DNA of 30,516 bases from assembly GCA_964448645.1 (NCBI GenBank), contig CAYUZY010000008.1:1-30516 (forward strand), in the 5' to 3' direction. This DNA comes from GCA-2719315 sp964448645 (GTDB lineage: Bacteria > Bacteroidota > Bacteroidia > Flavobacteriales > Flavobacteriaceae). The position numbers and the translations under genes were made by a program. Numbering within the stretch: position 1 is the first letter of the stretch; every line of letters starts with the position of its first letter. Positions 14,940-22,848 of the stretch are shown piece by piece. The notes beneath the pieces are model-generated. The model had not been told where the DNA came from. It made no database searches and saw only the letters and a program-made list of their open reading frames with translations.

Positions 14940-16196
14940 ATGATTAAAAACATAATATTTTTTTTATCATTTAGTGTTTATTTTTGTTTTGCACAATCAG
15001 GATCTTCATCTCCTTTTTCTTATGCTGGACTTGGAGATATAAATTTTAGAGGAACTCAGGTAACTAGGTTTATGGGAGGGCTTGATGTTTTTTCTGATTC
15101 AATTCATGTTAATCTTAATAATCCTGCCAGTTATGGAGATTTAAAATTGACGACGTATTCTTTGGGAGTTCATTATAAGTCAAATATGATGATGTCTGGA
15201 GATTCTAAAGAATCTAGGGCGATTGCAGCTTTAGATTATTTAGCAGTAGGAATTCCAGCAGGTAAGTTTGGTTTTGGATTTGGTATAATACCTTATAGTT
15301 CTATAGGCTATAAAATTCAATCAACAACTAATAATGATTTAGGAGCTTCTATAATTAACAATTATGAAGGTTCAGGAGGGTTAAATCAGGCTTTTTTAAG
15401 TTTTGGGTTTCCTTTATTTAAGTACTTTACTACTGGGATTACTATGAATTATGGTTTCGGAACTTTACTTTACAGAACTTCTCAGTTCAAAAAAAATGTT
15501 AATTTAGGAACTTTTCTAAGTAATTCATCTAGTCTTTCAGGATTAAACTATCAAGTTTCTATTAATGCAAAAGTGCCAATAAAAAAACAGTATTTTCTTA
15601 GGTTTATGTATTCTATAGAGCCTAGTTCAGATTTTAACTCTAGAAATGAAAGAATTATATATACTCAGGATATAAATGGAACTAGAATTTCAGATTTTGA
15701 GGAAGTTAACCTAGATTTAATTGGCAAGACAGAGACTAAATTATCACTATCTGAGAAACGGAAATTTGGATTTGGATTAGGGAAGTCTAAAAAATGGTTT
15801 ATTGGCGTTCAGAAAAATTCAATAAATTCTGCTATATTTGGCAGCGAATTTATGGAGAAAGAAAATATTAAATATAGTTCTGGGTCCCAATTTTCATTAG
15901 GAGGATTTTATTTACCAAACTATTCGTCTTTAACTAGTTATTGGAAAAGAATAGTTTATAGGTTCGGTTTTAGGAAAGAAAATACAGGTTTAATATTCAA
16001 CTCTTTACCTTTAAAAGAAACTGCTTTTTCTTTTGGATTTGGGCTTCCAATGGCTGGATTTTCTAATGCAAATATTGGTTTTGAGTTTGGAAGTAGGGGT
16101 GAAAAAAGCAAGTCTTTTGTAAAAGAAAACTTTTTTGCATTTAGAGTAGGATTTTCTCTTAACGATAAATGGTTTTTAAAAAGGAAATACAATTAA
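14940..16196 (+). CDS. Putative outer-membrane beta-barrel protein
   Basis: This 418-aa protein has a signal peptide (residues 1-18, cleavage near CFAQ). The mature start, SSSPFSYAGLGDINFRGTQVTRFMGG, followed by NLNNPASYGDLKLTTYSLG, is typical of a conserved flavobacterial outer-membrane family encoded directly after coaX. The rest alternates Gly- and aromatic-rich strands (FGFGFGIIPYSSIGYK, FSFGFGLPMAGFSN, FFAFRVGFSLNDKWF) as in FadL- or PorV-like barrels. No catalytic motif is seen. It lies 2 bp after coaX and 12 bp before the TPR gene, within one operon with the lptC-like gene, so an envelope role is likely. The exact substrate or function is unknown. Confidence 0.7.
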   Translation: MIKNIIFFLSFSVYFCFAQSGSSSPFSYAGLGDINFRGTQVTRFMGGLDVFSDSIHVNLNNPASYGDLKLTTYSLGVHYKSNMMMSGDSKESRAIAALDYLAVGIPAGKFGFGFGIIPYSSIGYKIQSTTNNDLGASIINNYEGSGGLNQAFLSFGFPLFKYFTTGITMNYGFGTLLYRTSQFKKNVNLGTFLSNSSSLSGLNYQVSINAKVPIKKQYFLRFMYSIEPSSDFNSRNERIIYTQDINGTRISDFEEVNLDLIGKTETKLSLSEKRKFGFGLGKSKKWFIGVQKNSINSAIFGSEFMEKENIKYSSGSQFSLGGFYLPNYSSLTSYWKRIVYRFGFRKENTGLIFNSLPLKETAFSFGFGLPMAGFSNANIGFEFGSRGEKSKSFVKENFFAFRVGFSLNDKWFLKRKYN

Positions 16197-16208
16197 TTTT
16201 TTTATATC

Positions 16209-17600
16209 ATGAAATTTATTAAATTTTTTCAGTTTTTAGTAGTTATTGTTTTTAACATAAACTATGTTATTTCCCAAGCTCCAGAGGATTGTGTTCAAAC
16301 GCTTTCAATATTTGCTGAGTTTGCTAAGGTCAAAAATTATGATTCTGCTTTTGAGCCATGGATGATGGTTAGAGAAAACTGTTCTAAAATAAATCCTGCT
16401 ATATACTCATATGGTGAAAGAATATTAAAAGATAAAATAAAAAAAACATCAGGTGATGAAAAAGAGTTTTTTAAGAAAGATCTTTTAAAGTTATATGATG
16501 AGTGGGTTGAAAATTTTCCTAAACAAAGAAATAAAACTGTAATCGGAAAAATTATTAGTAGTAAAGCTCAAGCTATGCTTGATTATAAAATGTCTGATTT
16601 GAAAACTATCTATGAAGTTTTTGATAAAGCTTTTAAAAAGGATTCAGAAAGTTTTTCAAATCCCAAACACTTGAATAGTTATTTTCAAACTTTATACAAT
16701 AGATATAAGAATAATGAAAATGGAGTTTCAATGGAATTACTAATTAATAAGTATGAAGAGCTATCAGAAAAATTTGATAATGAGAGTGTGAAATTATCTA
16801 AGAAATTAGATCTTATTTTAGAAAAGGAAGAGCAAGGTTCAGTTATAACAGCTAGAGAAACTAGGAATAAAAAAGTCTATGGTCAAAATTCTATAGCAAT
16901 ATCTCAATATTTAAATAATATAAATGTTATAATTCAAAAAGAAGCTACTTGTGAAAATTTAGTACCTCTTTACAGAAAGAATTTTGAAGACAAAAAAAAT
17001 GATGTAATCTGGTTAAAAAGAGCCGTAAATAGAATGGATGGAAAGGAGTGTTCAGATGATCCTTTTTTTGTCATATTAGTTGAAACTTGGTATGGAATTG
17101 AAAAATCTGCTGGGACTGCATATTATCTAGGTTTACTAAAAGACAAAACTGGAGAAAGTGCTGAGGCATTGAAATATTATAAGGAATCTATTACTTTAGA
17201 AAATGATAAATATAAAAAAGCAAAAATTTTATTAAAAATTGCTAATAGGTTTAAAAAAGTAGGAAGAAAAGTTTCTGCTAGAACATATGCTTTAAGAGCT
17301 TTATCTAATCAGCCCTCGCTTGGAAGAGCATATCTATTGATAGCTAGTTTGTATGCTGATAGTGCAAATGATTGTGGTGAAAACCAGTTCAATAAAAGAG
17401 CAGTTTATTGGTTAGCTGCTCAAACAGCATCTAAGGCAGGAAAAGTTGATGCTTCGTTAAAGAAGATAGCTTCTAAAGCAGTGAAAAGTTATAATGGAAG
17501 AGCTCCAACTAAAACAGATATTTTCACTGAAGGCAATGAAGGCTCAGTGATAAAAATTGATTGCTGGATAAAATCAAGTGTTAAAGTTCCAAAGTTATAA
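16209..17600 (+). CDS. Periplasmic TPR-repeat protein
   Basis: This 463-aa protein has a signal peptide (cleavage near VISQ) and is otherwise almost entirely helical. The middle, about 100-245, is charged and coiled-coil-like. Residues about 295-395 form TPR-like helix pairs, including GTAYYLGLLKDKTGESAEALKYYKES and SARTYALRALSNQPSLGRAYLLIASL. Four or more cysteines occur in the mature part (in EDCVQTL, ENCSK, EATCEN and GKECSDD), suggesting disulfides in the periplasm. It lies between an outer-membrane barrel gene and a lptC-like gene; its stop is immediately followed by the next ATG with no gap. It is probably a scaffold or assembly factor of the envelope, with no specific function recognisable. 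Confidence 0.75.
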   Translation: MKFIKFFQFLVVIVFNINYVISQAPEDCVQTLSIFAEFAKVKNYDSAFEPWMMVRENCSKINPAIYSYGERILKDKIKKTSGDEKEFFKKDLLKLYDEWVENFPKQRNKTVIGKIISSKAQAMLDYKMSDLKTIYEVFDKAFKKDSESFSNPKHLNSYFQTLYNRYKNNENGVSMELLINKYEELSEKFDNESVKLSKKLDLILEKEEQGSVITARETRNKKVYGQNSIAISQYLNNINVIIQKEATCENLVPLYRKNFEDKKNDVIWLKRAVNRMDGKECSDDPFFVILVETWYGIEKSAGTAYYLGLLKDKTGESAEALKYYKESITLENDKYKKAKILLKIANRFKKVGRKVSARTYALRALSNQPSLGRAYLLIASLYADSANDCGENQFNKRAVYWLAAQTASKAGKVDASLKKIASKAVKSYNGRAPTKTDIFTEGNEGSVIKIDCWIKSSVKVPKL

Positions 17601-18158
17601 ATGAGTTATCAGAGAAAATTATTATTGATTTTTTTTTTAATTTTTATAATATTTTTTTCTTGTGAAGACAATTCTAAGTTCTTAAATGAAATAAATCTTG
17701 AATTGCAAGAGCCAGTTGGAATTGCTAATCAAATTAAAATGATTTATACAGATTCTACTAAGATAAAAGCTATTTTAACTGCGCCAAAACATTTAGATTA
17801 CACAAATTTAAGTTTTCAATATTCTATTTTTCCTAAAGGTTTAAAAGTTGATTTTTTTGATGAATTTGGCAACAAAAATCAAGCAATTTCTGATTATGGG
17901 ATTCTTTATAATTCTACAAAAATATTAGATCTTAAGGGAAATGTGATTTTAAAATCTTATAACGGTTCAGAATTAAACACAAATCAGTTGTTTTGGGATA
18001 TTGAAAGCGAGTGGCTTTTTACTGAAAAATTTTTCACTTTTCAAGATAGTTCTTATGATTTTCAGGCATATAGATTGGATGCAAATAAAGAATTTACTAA
18101 ATTTCAGAGCGGAGAGTTAATTGGAAAAATTATGGTTAATGATTCAATAGATAAATAA
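17601..18158 (+). CDS. lptC: LptC-like LPS-export lipoprotein
   Basis: This 185-aa protein has a long hydrophobic N-terminus ending in FFSC (C20), a lipobox-like site followed by acidic residues. The rest is beta-strand rich and fits the LptC/LptA jelly-roll: MIYTDSTKIKAILTAPKHL, then GIDYG-like turns, LDLKGNVILKSYNGSELNTNQLFWDIESEWLFTEKF. The last block matches the 'L.T..l.wd.......T' pattern of LptC. LptC hands lipopolysaccharide from the inner-membrane LptBFG to the periplasmic bridge. The start directly follows the TAA of the TPR gene, implying translational coupling. Bacteroidota LptC proteins diverge strongly from E. coli, so the symbol is based on pattern and context. Confidence 0.75.
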   Translation: MSYQRKLLLIFFLIFIIFFSCEDNSKFLNEINLELQEPVGIANQIKMIYTDSTKIKAILTAPKHLDYTNLSFQYSIFPKGLKVDFFDEFGNKNQAISDYGILYNSTKILDLKGNVILKSYNGSELNTNQLFWDIESEWLFTEKFFTFQDSSYDFQAYRLDANKEFTKFQSGELIGKIMVNDSIDK

Positions 18159-18163
18159 AATAA

Positions 18164-18346
18164 TTGAAAAGTTATAAGATTTCAGAAATTTTATATTGGT
18201 TTATATCTATAGTCGCTTTATATGAAGCTATTATAAGTTTTAAAATAGGGTCTTCTAAAGCATATCTTTTTTTGACATTTTTTTTCTTATCTGTTTTTAT
18301 GGCACTTTTTAGAAGACACTATAGAAAGAAAAATAATAATAAATAA
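18164..18346 (+). CDS. Small membrane protein (60 aa), TTG start
   Basis: This frame starts with TTG at 18164, 5 bp after the lptC-like stop; no ATG is available before the first hydrophobic segment. The product has two hydrophobic helices (about 8-25 and 33-48) with a short polar link and a very basic end (RRHYRKKNNNK), consistent with a hairpin inner-membrane protein with both ends in the cytoplasm. A short protein of this kind commonly sits between lptC and a CNNM/CorC-type transporter gene in flavobacteria; here that transporter gene is missing. No function is known. Confidence 0.65.
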   Translation: MKSYKISEILYWFISIVALYEAIISFKIGSSKAYLFLTFFFLSVFMALFRRHYRKKNNNK

Positions 18347-18422
18347 AAGAGTAAGAATAATTTATAATGATTTTCCTAATTCAAATGAATATATTATTTT
18401 CGCTCACTGCAAGTATATATAT

Positions 18423-20537
18423 ATGGCAATTTTAGGAAAAATTAGAGAAAGGTCTATATTTCTAATTATAGTTATTGGGTTGGCTTTATTTGCCTTTGTA
18501 ATATCAGGAGTCTTTGATGGTAGTTCATCTAATTCAGGTCCTGATGATCCTATTGGAATTATAAATGATGAAGAGCTTGATTTTGAATTTTTTAGACAGT
18601 TAGTCGATCAAACTGAAAGATCTTCTAATTATTCTTCAATTCAATCTTTAAACCTTGTTTGGAATCAAATCATAAGAAATACTGTTTTTGATCAAGAATA
18701 TAAAAAACTTGGAATTGATGCTGGAAAAGATCAAATTGAACAGATTATCTCTTCAAATCCATCAATTGTTCAAGATTCTAGATTTTTAAATGAAGCAGGT
18801 TTTTTTGATTTTGGTATTTTTACTGACTTTATTTCTCAACTTAGAATAGAAAATCCATCTGCTTATCAAACATGGAAAAATCAAGAAAAAAGCATTATTT
18901 CTTTAGCAAAACAAAATATATATTTTAATTTAATTAAATCAAGTTCAGGTTTGACAGATAAAGAAGCAAGGGAAATATATCATTTTCAAAACGATAATAT
19001 TAATATAAAATTTGTTAATATTCCTTTTGAAATAATTCCAGATAGTTTGGTTAAAGTTTCGGACTCTGAGATTAGAAAATATGTTAATGATAATTCAAAA
19101 ACTTATGAGAAGGATGAAACAAGAAACATTCAATATGTTCTTTTCGATGATCAAGCAACCGAATCTGACATTACGGATATTCGTTTACATCTAGAATCTT
19201 TAATTGATGAAAGAATTTCATATAATAATGTATCTAAATTAACTGACACACTTGCTGGCTTAAAATCTACAATTAAAATTAGAGAATTTATTGAAGATAA
19301 TTCAGATTTATTATTTGATTCAATCTATAAGCCTAAAGGTAATTTAAATAATGAATATTCTGAAATTTTGTTTGGATTGAGTAAGGGGGAAGTGTTTGGT
19401 CCATATAGAGATAAGGAATATTTGAAAATTTCAAAACTTATTGACTTTAAGAATAATGCTTCAATAAGGGCAAGCCATATTTTGATTTCTTATGATGGAG
19501 CTACAAGATCTCAATTGAAAAGTCCAAGAACCAAAAAAGAAGCTAAATCAATTGCAAATAAAGTTTATAGACTAGCTAGGAGAAACCCTAATAATTTCGT
19601 TCAATTAGCAAAGGAAAAATCTGATAGTCCTTCAAAAAACATTGGAGGTGATCTTGGATTTTTTCAAGAAGGTCAAATGGCTCAAGAGTTTTATAATTTT
19701 TGTAATAAATCTAAAGTTGGAAGAATTGGTTTAGTTGAGACGGAGTTTGGTTTTCATATAATTAAAGTTACAGACAAGGATGATCTAGCTCTTTTTGCCG
19801 ATATTTCAAAAAAAATTGTTCCTTCTGAAAAAACATCAAATGAAATTTTTAGAAAAGCCACTCAGTTTGAAATGGATTCTAAGAAAGAAGGAAATTTTGA
19901 ATATGTTGCAAAATCTAACAATTATACTCCAATACCAGTTGTTAATATTGAAAAACTAGAAGAAGTTTTGCCTGGACTATTTCGTCAAAGAAATATAGTT
20001 AAATGGGTTTTTGAGAAAGACACTAAAATTAAAGACATAAAAAGATTTAATTTAAACGATGGAGGTTATGCAGTAGTACAGTTAATTTCAAAGAATCCTG
20101 AAGGAGTTTCATCAATTGATGAAGTTAGAGATGAAGTAAGTAAAATATTATTAAAAAAGAAAAAAATTGAAATAATAAAAAAAAGGTTTAAGTCTAAAAG
20201 TAGTTTAGAATCACTAATTGAAAATAATGATTTTTTAATTGAAACGGCTACTGCAGTAAATCAACAAAATCCAACTGTTCCTGGTTATGGTAATGAGCCT
20301 TATGTAATTGGTGCAGCTTTTTCTTTAGAAGAAAATCAAACTTCAAATTTATTAGAAGGAAAAAATGGTGTTTATAAAATTTTATTAACTAAAAAAAATC
20401 AGGCTATCGACATTGGAAATTATCAAAACTTTGGTCTATCAGTTAGAGATTCTAAAGATGAGAATATTCCAGAATCTATCTTTAATGCTTTAAATTCAGT
20501 TGCTGAAATAGAAGATAATCGAGCACTTTACTATTAA
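18423..20537 (+). CDS. SurA/PpiD-like periplasmic peptidylprolyl isomerase
   Basis: This 704-aa protein has an N-terminal membrane anchor (IFLIIVIGLALFAFVISGVF, about 12-31) directly after the short basic MAILGKIRERS, as in PpiD. A SurA-type helical chaperone domain follows at about 40-200. A parvulin rotamase domain covers about 345-450: RASHILISYDG, FVQLAKEKSDSPSKNIGGDLGFFQEGQM, and the closing FGFHIIKVTD. It helps fold outer-membrane proteins emerging from the Sec translocon. It is preceded by 76 bp without a gene, including an AT repeat just before the ATG, and it may still belong to the coaX operon. It lies end-to-end with the convergent GHMP kinase (no spacing). Confidence 0.92.
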   Translation: MAILGKIRERSIFLIIVIGLALFAFVISGVFDGSSSNSGPDDPIGIINDEELDFEFFRQLVDQTERSSNYSSIQSLNLVWNQIIRNTVFDQEYKKLGIDAGKDQIEQIISSNPSIVQDSRFLNEAGFFDFGIFTDFISQLRIENPSAYQTWKNQEKSIISLAKQNIYFNLIKSSSGLTDKEAREIYHFQNDNINIKFVNIPFEIIPDSLVKVSDSEIRKYVNDNSKTYEKDETRNIQYVLFDDQATESDITDIRLHLESLIDERISYNNVSKLTDTLAGLKSTIKIREFIEDNSDLLFDSIYKPKGNLNNEYSEILFGLSKGEVFGPYRDKEYLKISKLIDFKNNASIRASHILISYDGATRSQLKSPRTKKEAKSIANKVYRLARRNPNNFVQLAKEKSDSPSKNIGGDLGFFQEGQMAQEFYNFCNKSKVGRIGLVETEFGFHIIKVTDKDDLALFADISKKIVPSEKTSNEIFRKATQFEMDSKKEGNFEYVAKSNNYTPIPVVNIEKLEEVLPGLFRQRNIVKWVFEKDTKIKDIKRFNLNDGGYAVVQLISKNPEGVSSIDEVRDEVSKILLKKKKIEIIKKRFKSKSSLESLIENNDFLIETATAVNQQNPTVPGYGNEPYVIGAAFSLEENQTSNLLEGKNGVYKILLTKKNQAIDIGNYQNFGLSVRDSKDENIPESIFNALNSVAEIEDNRALYY

Positions 20538-21434
20538 TTATCTTCTATATACCATATCATCAAACTTTATTATTGTTTTATATCCTTTTGATTTAAAGTA
20601 AGATGGAGAATCAAGGCCAGATGCAAGAATAAAATCTCCACCCCATGCACCTAAACTTTTAATTTCCCCTTTAAAATCTTGAAATTTTAATTTTTTCACA
20701 CTTGTTTTCTTAATTACATTTGAAATTATTTGTTCATGCTTTTTTATTAAAAAATTAAATTCATCATACTTTTTAGTTTTTGATATAATTTCTGTAATTG
20801 AGTTAATAGATTCTATTGTCTTTTTATCTACTTTGGTAGTATTAAATTTATTAACTTCAATTTTGCTATTTTGTTTTTTATTTAAATAAACAAAAAATAA
20901 TTTTTCTTTAAATGGAGGATTAAAATTCACCTCATTATAATTATTGTTTTTTATTTCATAGATAATAGGATTTTCTACAAGTGAACAGGCTATATCATAG
21001 CCACTTCCTCCATAAGTATTTGAAAGTAGTTTATAAGCATTTATTTTATTTAATTGAGCTAGATTTGAAATTAGTGTTGATGAACTACCTAGACCCCAAT
21101 TTAAATCAAACTCTAATTGAGTTTTTATTTCTCCACCATTAATTGAAAGAAATTTTGGATTAAGTTTTCTTGTTTCTTTTAAAATAAAACTAAGTGATTT
21201 TGCAATTGATTTTTTATTTGATTTAATACAATTAAAATTTTCACAATCAAATATTGCTTCAAACCAAATTCTATTATTATAATCGTAACTCTTCCAATTT
21301 AGATTTTTTGAATTAATTACTTTAAATTCTAAAAATTGACCTTTATTACATGGTATAGCTAAACCTTTAGCCCCTTTTAGGATAAGATATTCAGAGGTGA
21401 TTAGAAGTTTTCCACGACTATAAAATGTTTGCAT
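20538..21434 (-). CDS. GYDIA-family GHMP kinase (mevalonate-pathway associated)
   Basis: This 298-aa member of the GHMP kinase superfamily has SRGKLLITSEYLILKGAKGLAIP at the start, the ATP-binding Gly/Ser loop WGLGSSSTLISNLA at 113-126, and the signature GGSGYDIACS at about 142-151 that gives this flavobacterial group its name. A GAWGGDF segment near the C-terminus completes the fold. It probably phosphorylates mevalonate or a phospho-mevalonate intermediate; the exact substrate has not been fixed for the group. Its start is 1 bp from the HMG-CoA reductase stop, so the two genes form an operon with reductase first, fitting successive use of mevalonate. It is convergent with the prolyl isomerase gene without any gap. 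Confidence 0.92.
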   Translation of the reverse strand: MQTFYSRGKLLITSEYLILKGAKGLAIPCNKGQFLEFKVINSKNLNWKSYDYNNRIWFEAIFDCENFNCIKSNKKSIAKSLSFILKETRKLNPKFLSINGGEIKTQLEFDLNWGLGSSSTLISNLAQLNKINAYKLLSNTYGGSGYDIACSLVENPIIYEIKNNNYNEVNFNPPFKEKLFFVYLNKKQNSKIEVNKFNTTKVDKKTIESINSITEIISKTKKYDEFNFLIKKHEQIISNVIKKTSVKKLKFQDFKGEIKSLGAWGGDFILASGLDSPSYFKSKGYKTIIKFDDMVYRR

Positions 21435-21435
21435 T

Positions 21436-22746
21436 TTAGTTATTTTTTAAAAAATCTTCAACTGCAGATACACTTACTTTATTTTTTTTAAAATAATTAA
21501 TCGCTTTATTTTTTTGATTTTCAGATGCTCTTTTTTGTTTCAAAATATTTAAAAGATGCATTTTCATATGACCTTTTTGAATACCAGAGGTTATTAAAGA
21601 CTTAATAGCTGCAAAGTTTTGAGCAAGACCTGCTACAGCAGTAATTTCCATTAAAGATTTAGAATTTGGAAAATTTAGTAACTCTAATGACCAATTAACA
21701 ATTGGATGAAGTTTAGTTAGTCCGCCAACCGTTCCCATGGATAATGGTAGTTGGATTTCGAAATTAAAATAATTTTTTTCAATAAATGCATTTGATAAAC
21801 TTGAATATTTTCCGTTTTTAGAAGCATATGCATGAGCACATGCTTCAATGGCTCTAAAGTCATTACCTGTAGCCATTGCTATAGCATCTATGCCATTCAT
21901 TATTCCTTTGTTATGAGTTACTGCCCTATAATTATCATTTTTTGCAATTTTTATTGCCATTAAAAATTTTTTAGCAAATTCTTCTGATTTCATGTTTTTA
22001 AAAGGGCCTAAATTATTTATTGGACATGAAACACTTGCTTTAACAAGACAATTGGGGGTATAGTTTGATAAAATACTCATCACTATTTCTATATTTTTTT
22101 CTTTATTAGACAAATCGTCGTCATCTTTAATTAAACTTTTAAATGACTCAGCTAATTTTTCCAAACATGAATTAATAAAGTTAGCTCCCATAGCATTATC
22201 AGTTTTAAAAGTTCCTTTTAATTGATAATAATTATCTATTAAATCTGTTTTATTTTTAATTTTTAGATCTTTTAAACCTCCCCCTCTTTTATTCATGTTT
22301 TTTGTTAATTCTTCAACAGAATTAATAAGCTTAGATTTATTTTTTTTGAAAAATTTAGTTATGTTTGAAGGGTTGCCATTAAATAGAAAATGTATTTGAC
22401 CAATTTTTTCAGTATTTAAAACTTTTGTTTTAAACCCTCCTCTGGTTAACCAATATTTTGCTGATTTACATGCTGCAGCAACTACCGAACTTTCTTCAGT
22501 AACCATTGGTAATGTGAAGATCTTATTGTTTATAAGAAAGTTTGGAGCAACTCCTAGGGGATAATAAAAATTTGATATAGTATTTTCGGCAAATTCATCA
22601 TGATTTTTTTGAACTTTTTTATTAGAATTCCAATAGGATTCTAATAATTTTTTCATATCATTTTTAGAATTAAAATGATTTTTTATTACCCAATCTATTT
22701 TTTTGTTTTTACTAAGTTTGGAAAACCCGTCAATTTTATTGTTCAT
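21436..22746 (-). CDS. Hydroxymethylglutaryl-CoA reductase, class II type
   Basis: This 436-aa enzyme belongs to the HMG-CoA reductase family of the short, soluble (class II) type. Motifs include ENTISNFYYPLGVAPN and VTEESSVVAAACKSA near 54-95, DNAMGANFIN at 183-192, THNKGIMNGIDAIAMATGND at 277-296, SMGTVGGLTKLHP at 336-348 and KGHMKMHL at 391-398. Residues E84, K280, D296 and H393 align with the catalytic E83, K267, D283 and H381 of Pseudomonas mevalonii. Although relatives are labelled 'degradative', in flavobacteria the gene pairs with a GHMP kinase, and biosynthetic mevalonate formation for isoprenoids is the likely role. It is first in its operon and divergent from the dipeptidyl peptidase gene (102 bp between starts). 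Confidence 0.95.
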   Translation of the reverse strand: MNNKIDGFSKLSKNKKIDWVIKNHFNSKNDMKKLLESYWNSNKKVQKNHDEFAENTISNFYYPLGVAPNFLINNKIFTLPMVTEESSVVAAACKSAKYWLTRGGFKTKVLNTEKIGQIHFLFNGNPSNITKFFKKNKSKLINSVEELTKNMNKRGGGLKDLKIKNKTDLIDNYYQLKGTFKTDNAMGANFINSCLEKLAESFKSLIKDDDDLSNKEKNIEIVMSILSNYTPNCLVKASVSCPINNLGPFKNMKSEEFAKKFLMAIKIAKNDNYRAVTHNKGIMNGIDAIAMATGNDFRAIEACAHAYASKNGKYSSLSNAFIEKNYFNFEIQLPLSMGTVGGLTKLHPIVNWSLELLNFPNSKSLMEITAVAGLAQNFAAIKSLITSGIQKGHMKMHLLNILKQKRASENQKNKAINYFKKNKVSVSAVEDFLKNN

Positions 22747-22848
22747 TTTAATTGTAGAATTTTTATAAATATACGTTATTTGATTTCTTATTTTAGAGAT
22801 AATTTTATATCAATTTTATCTATTTTTAGATTATATTAATTTTTAATA

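Noticed and set aside
18416..18425. TATATATATATG run before the prolyl isomerase gene
   Set aside because: Short simple repeat in AT-rich DNA; too short to argue for phase variation.
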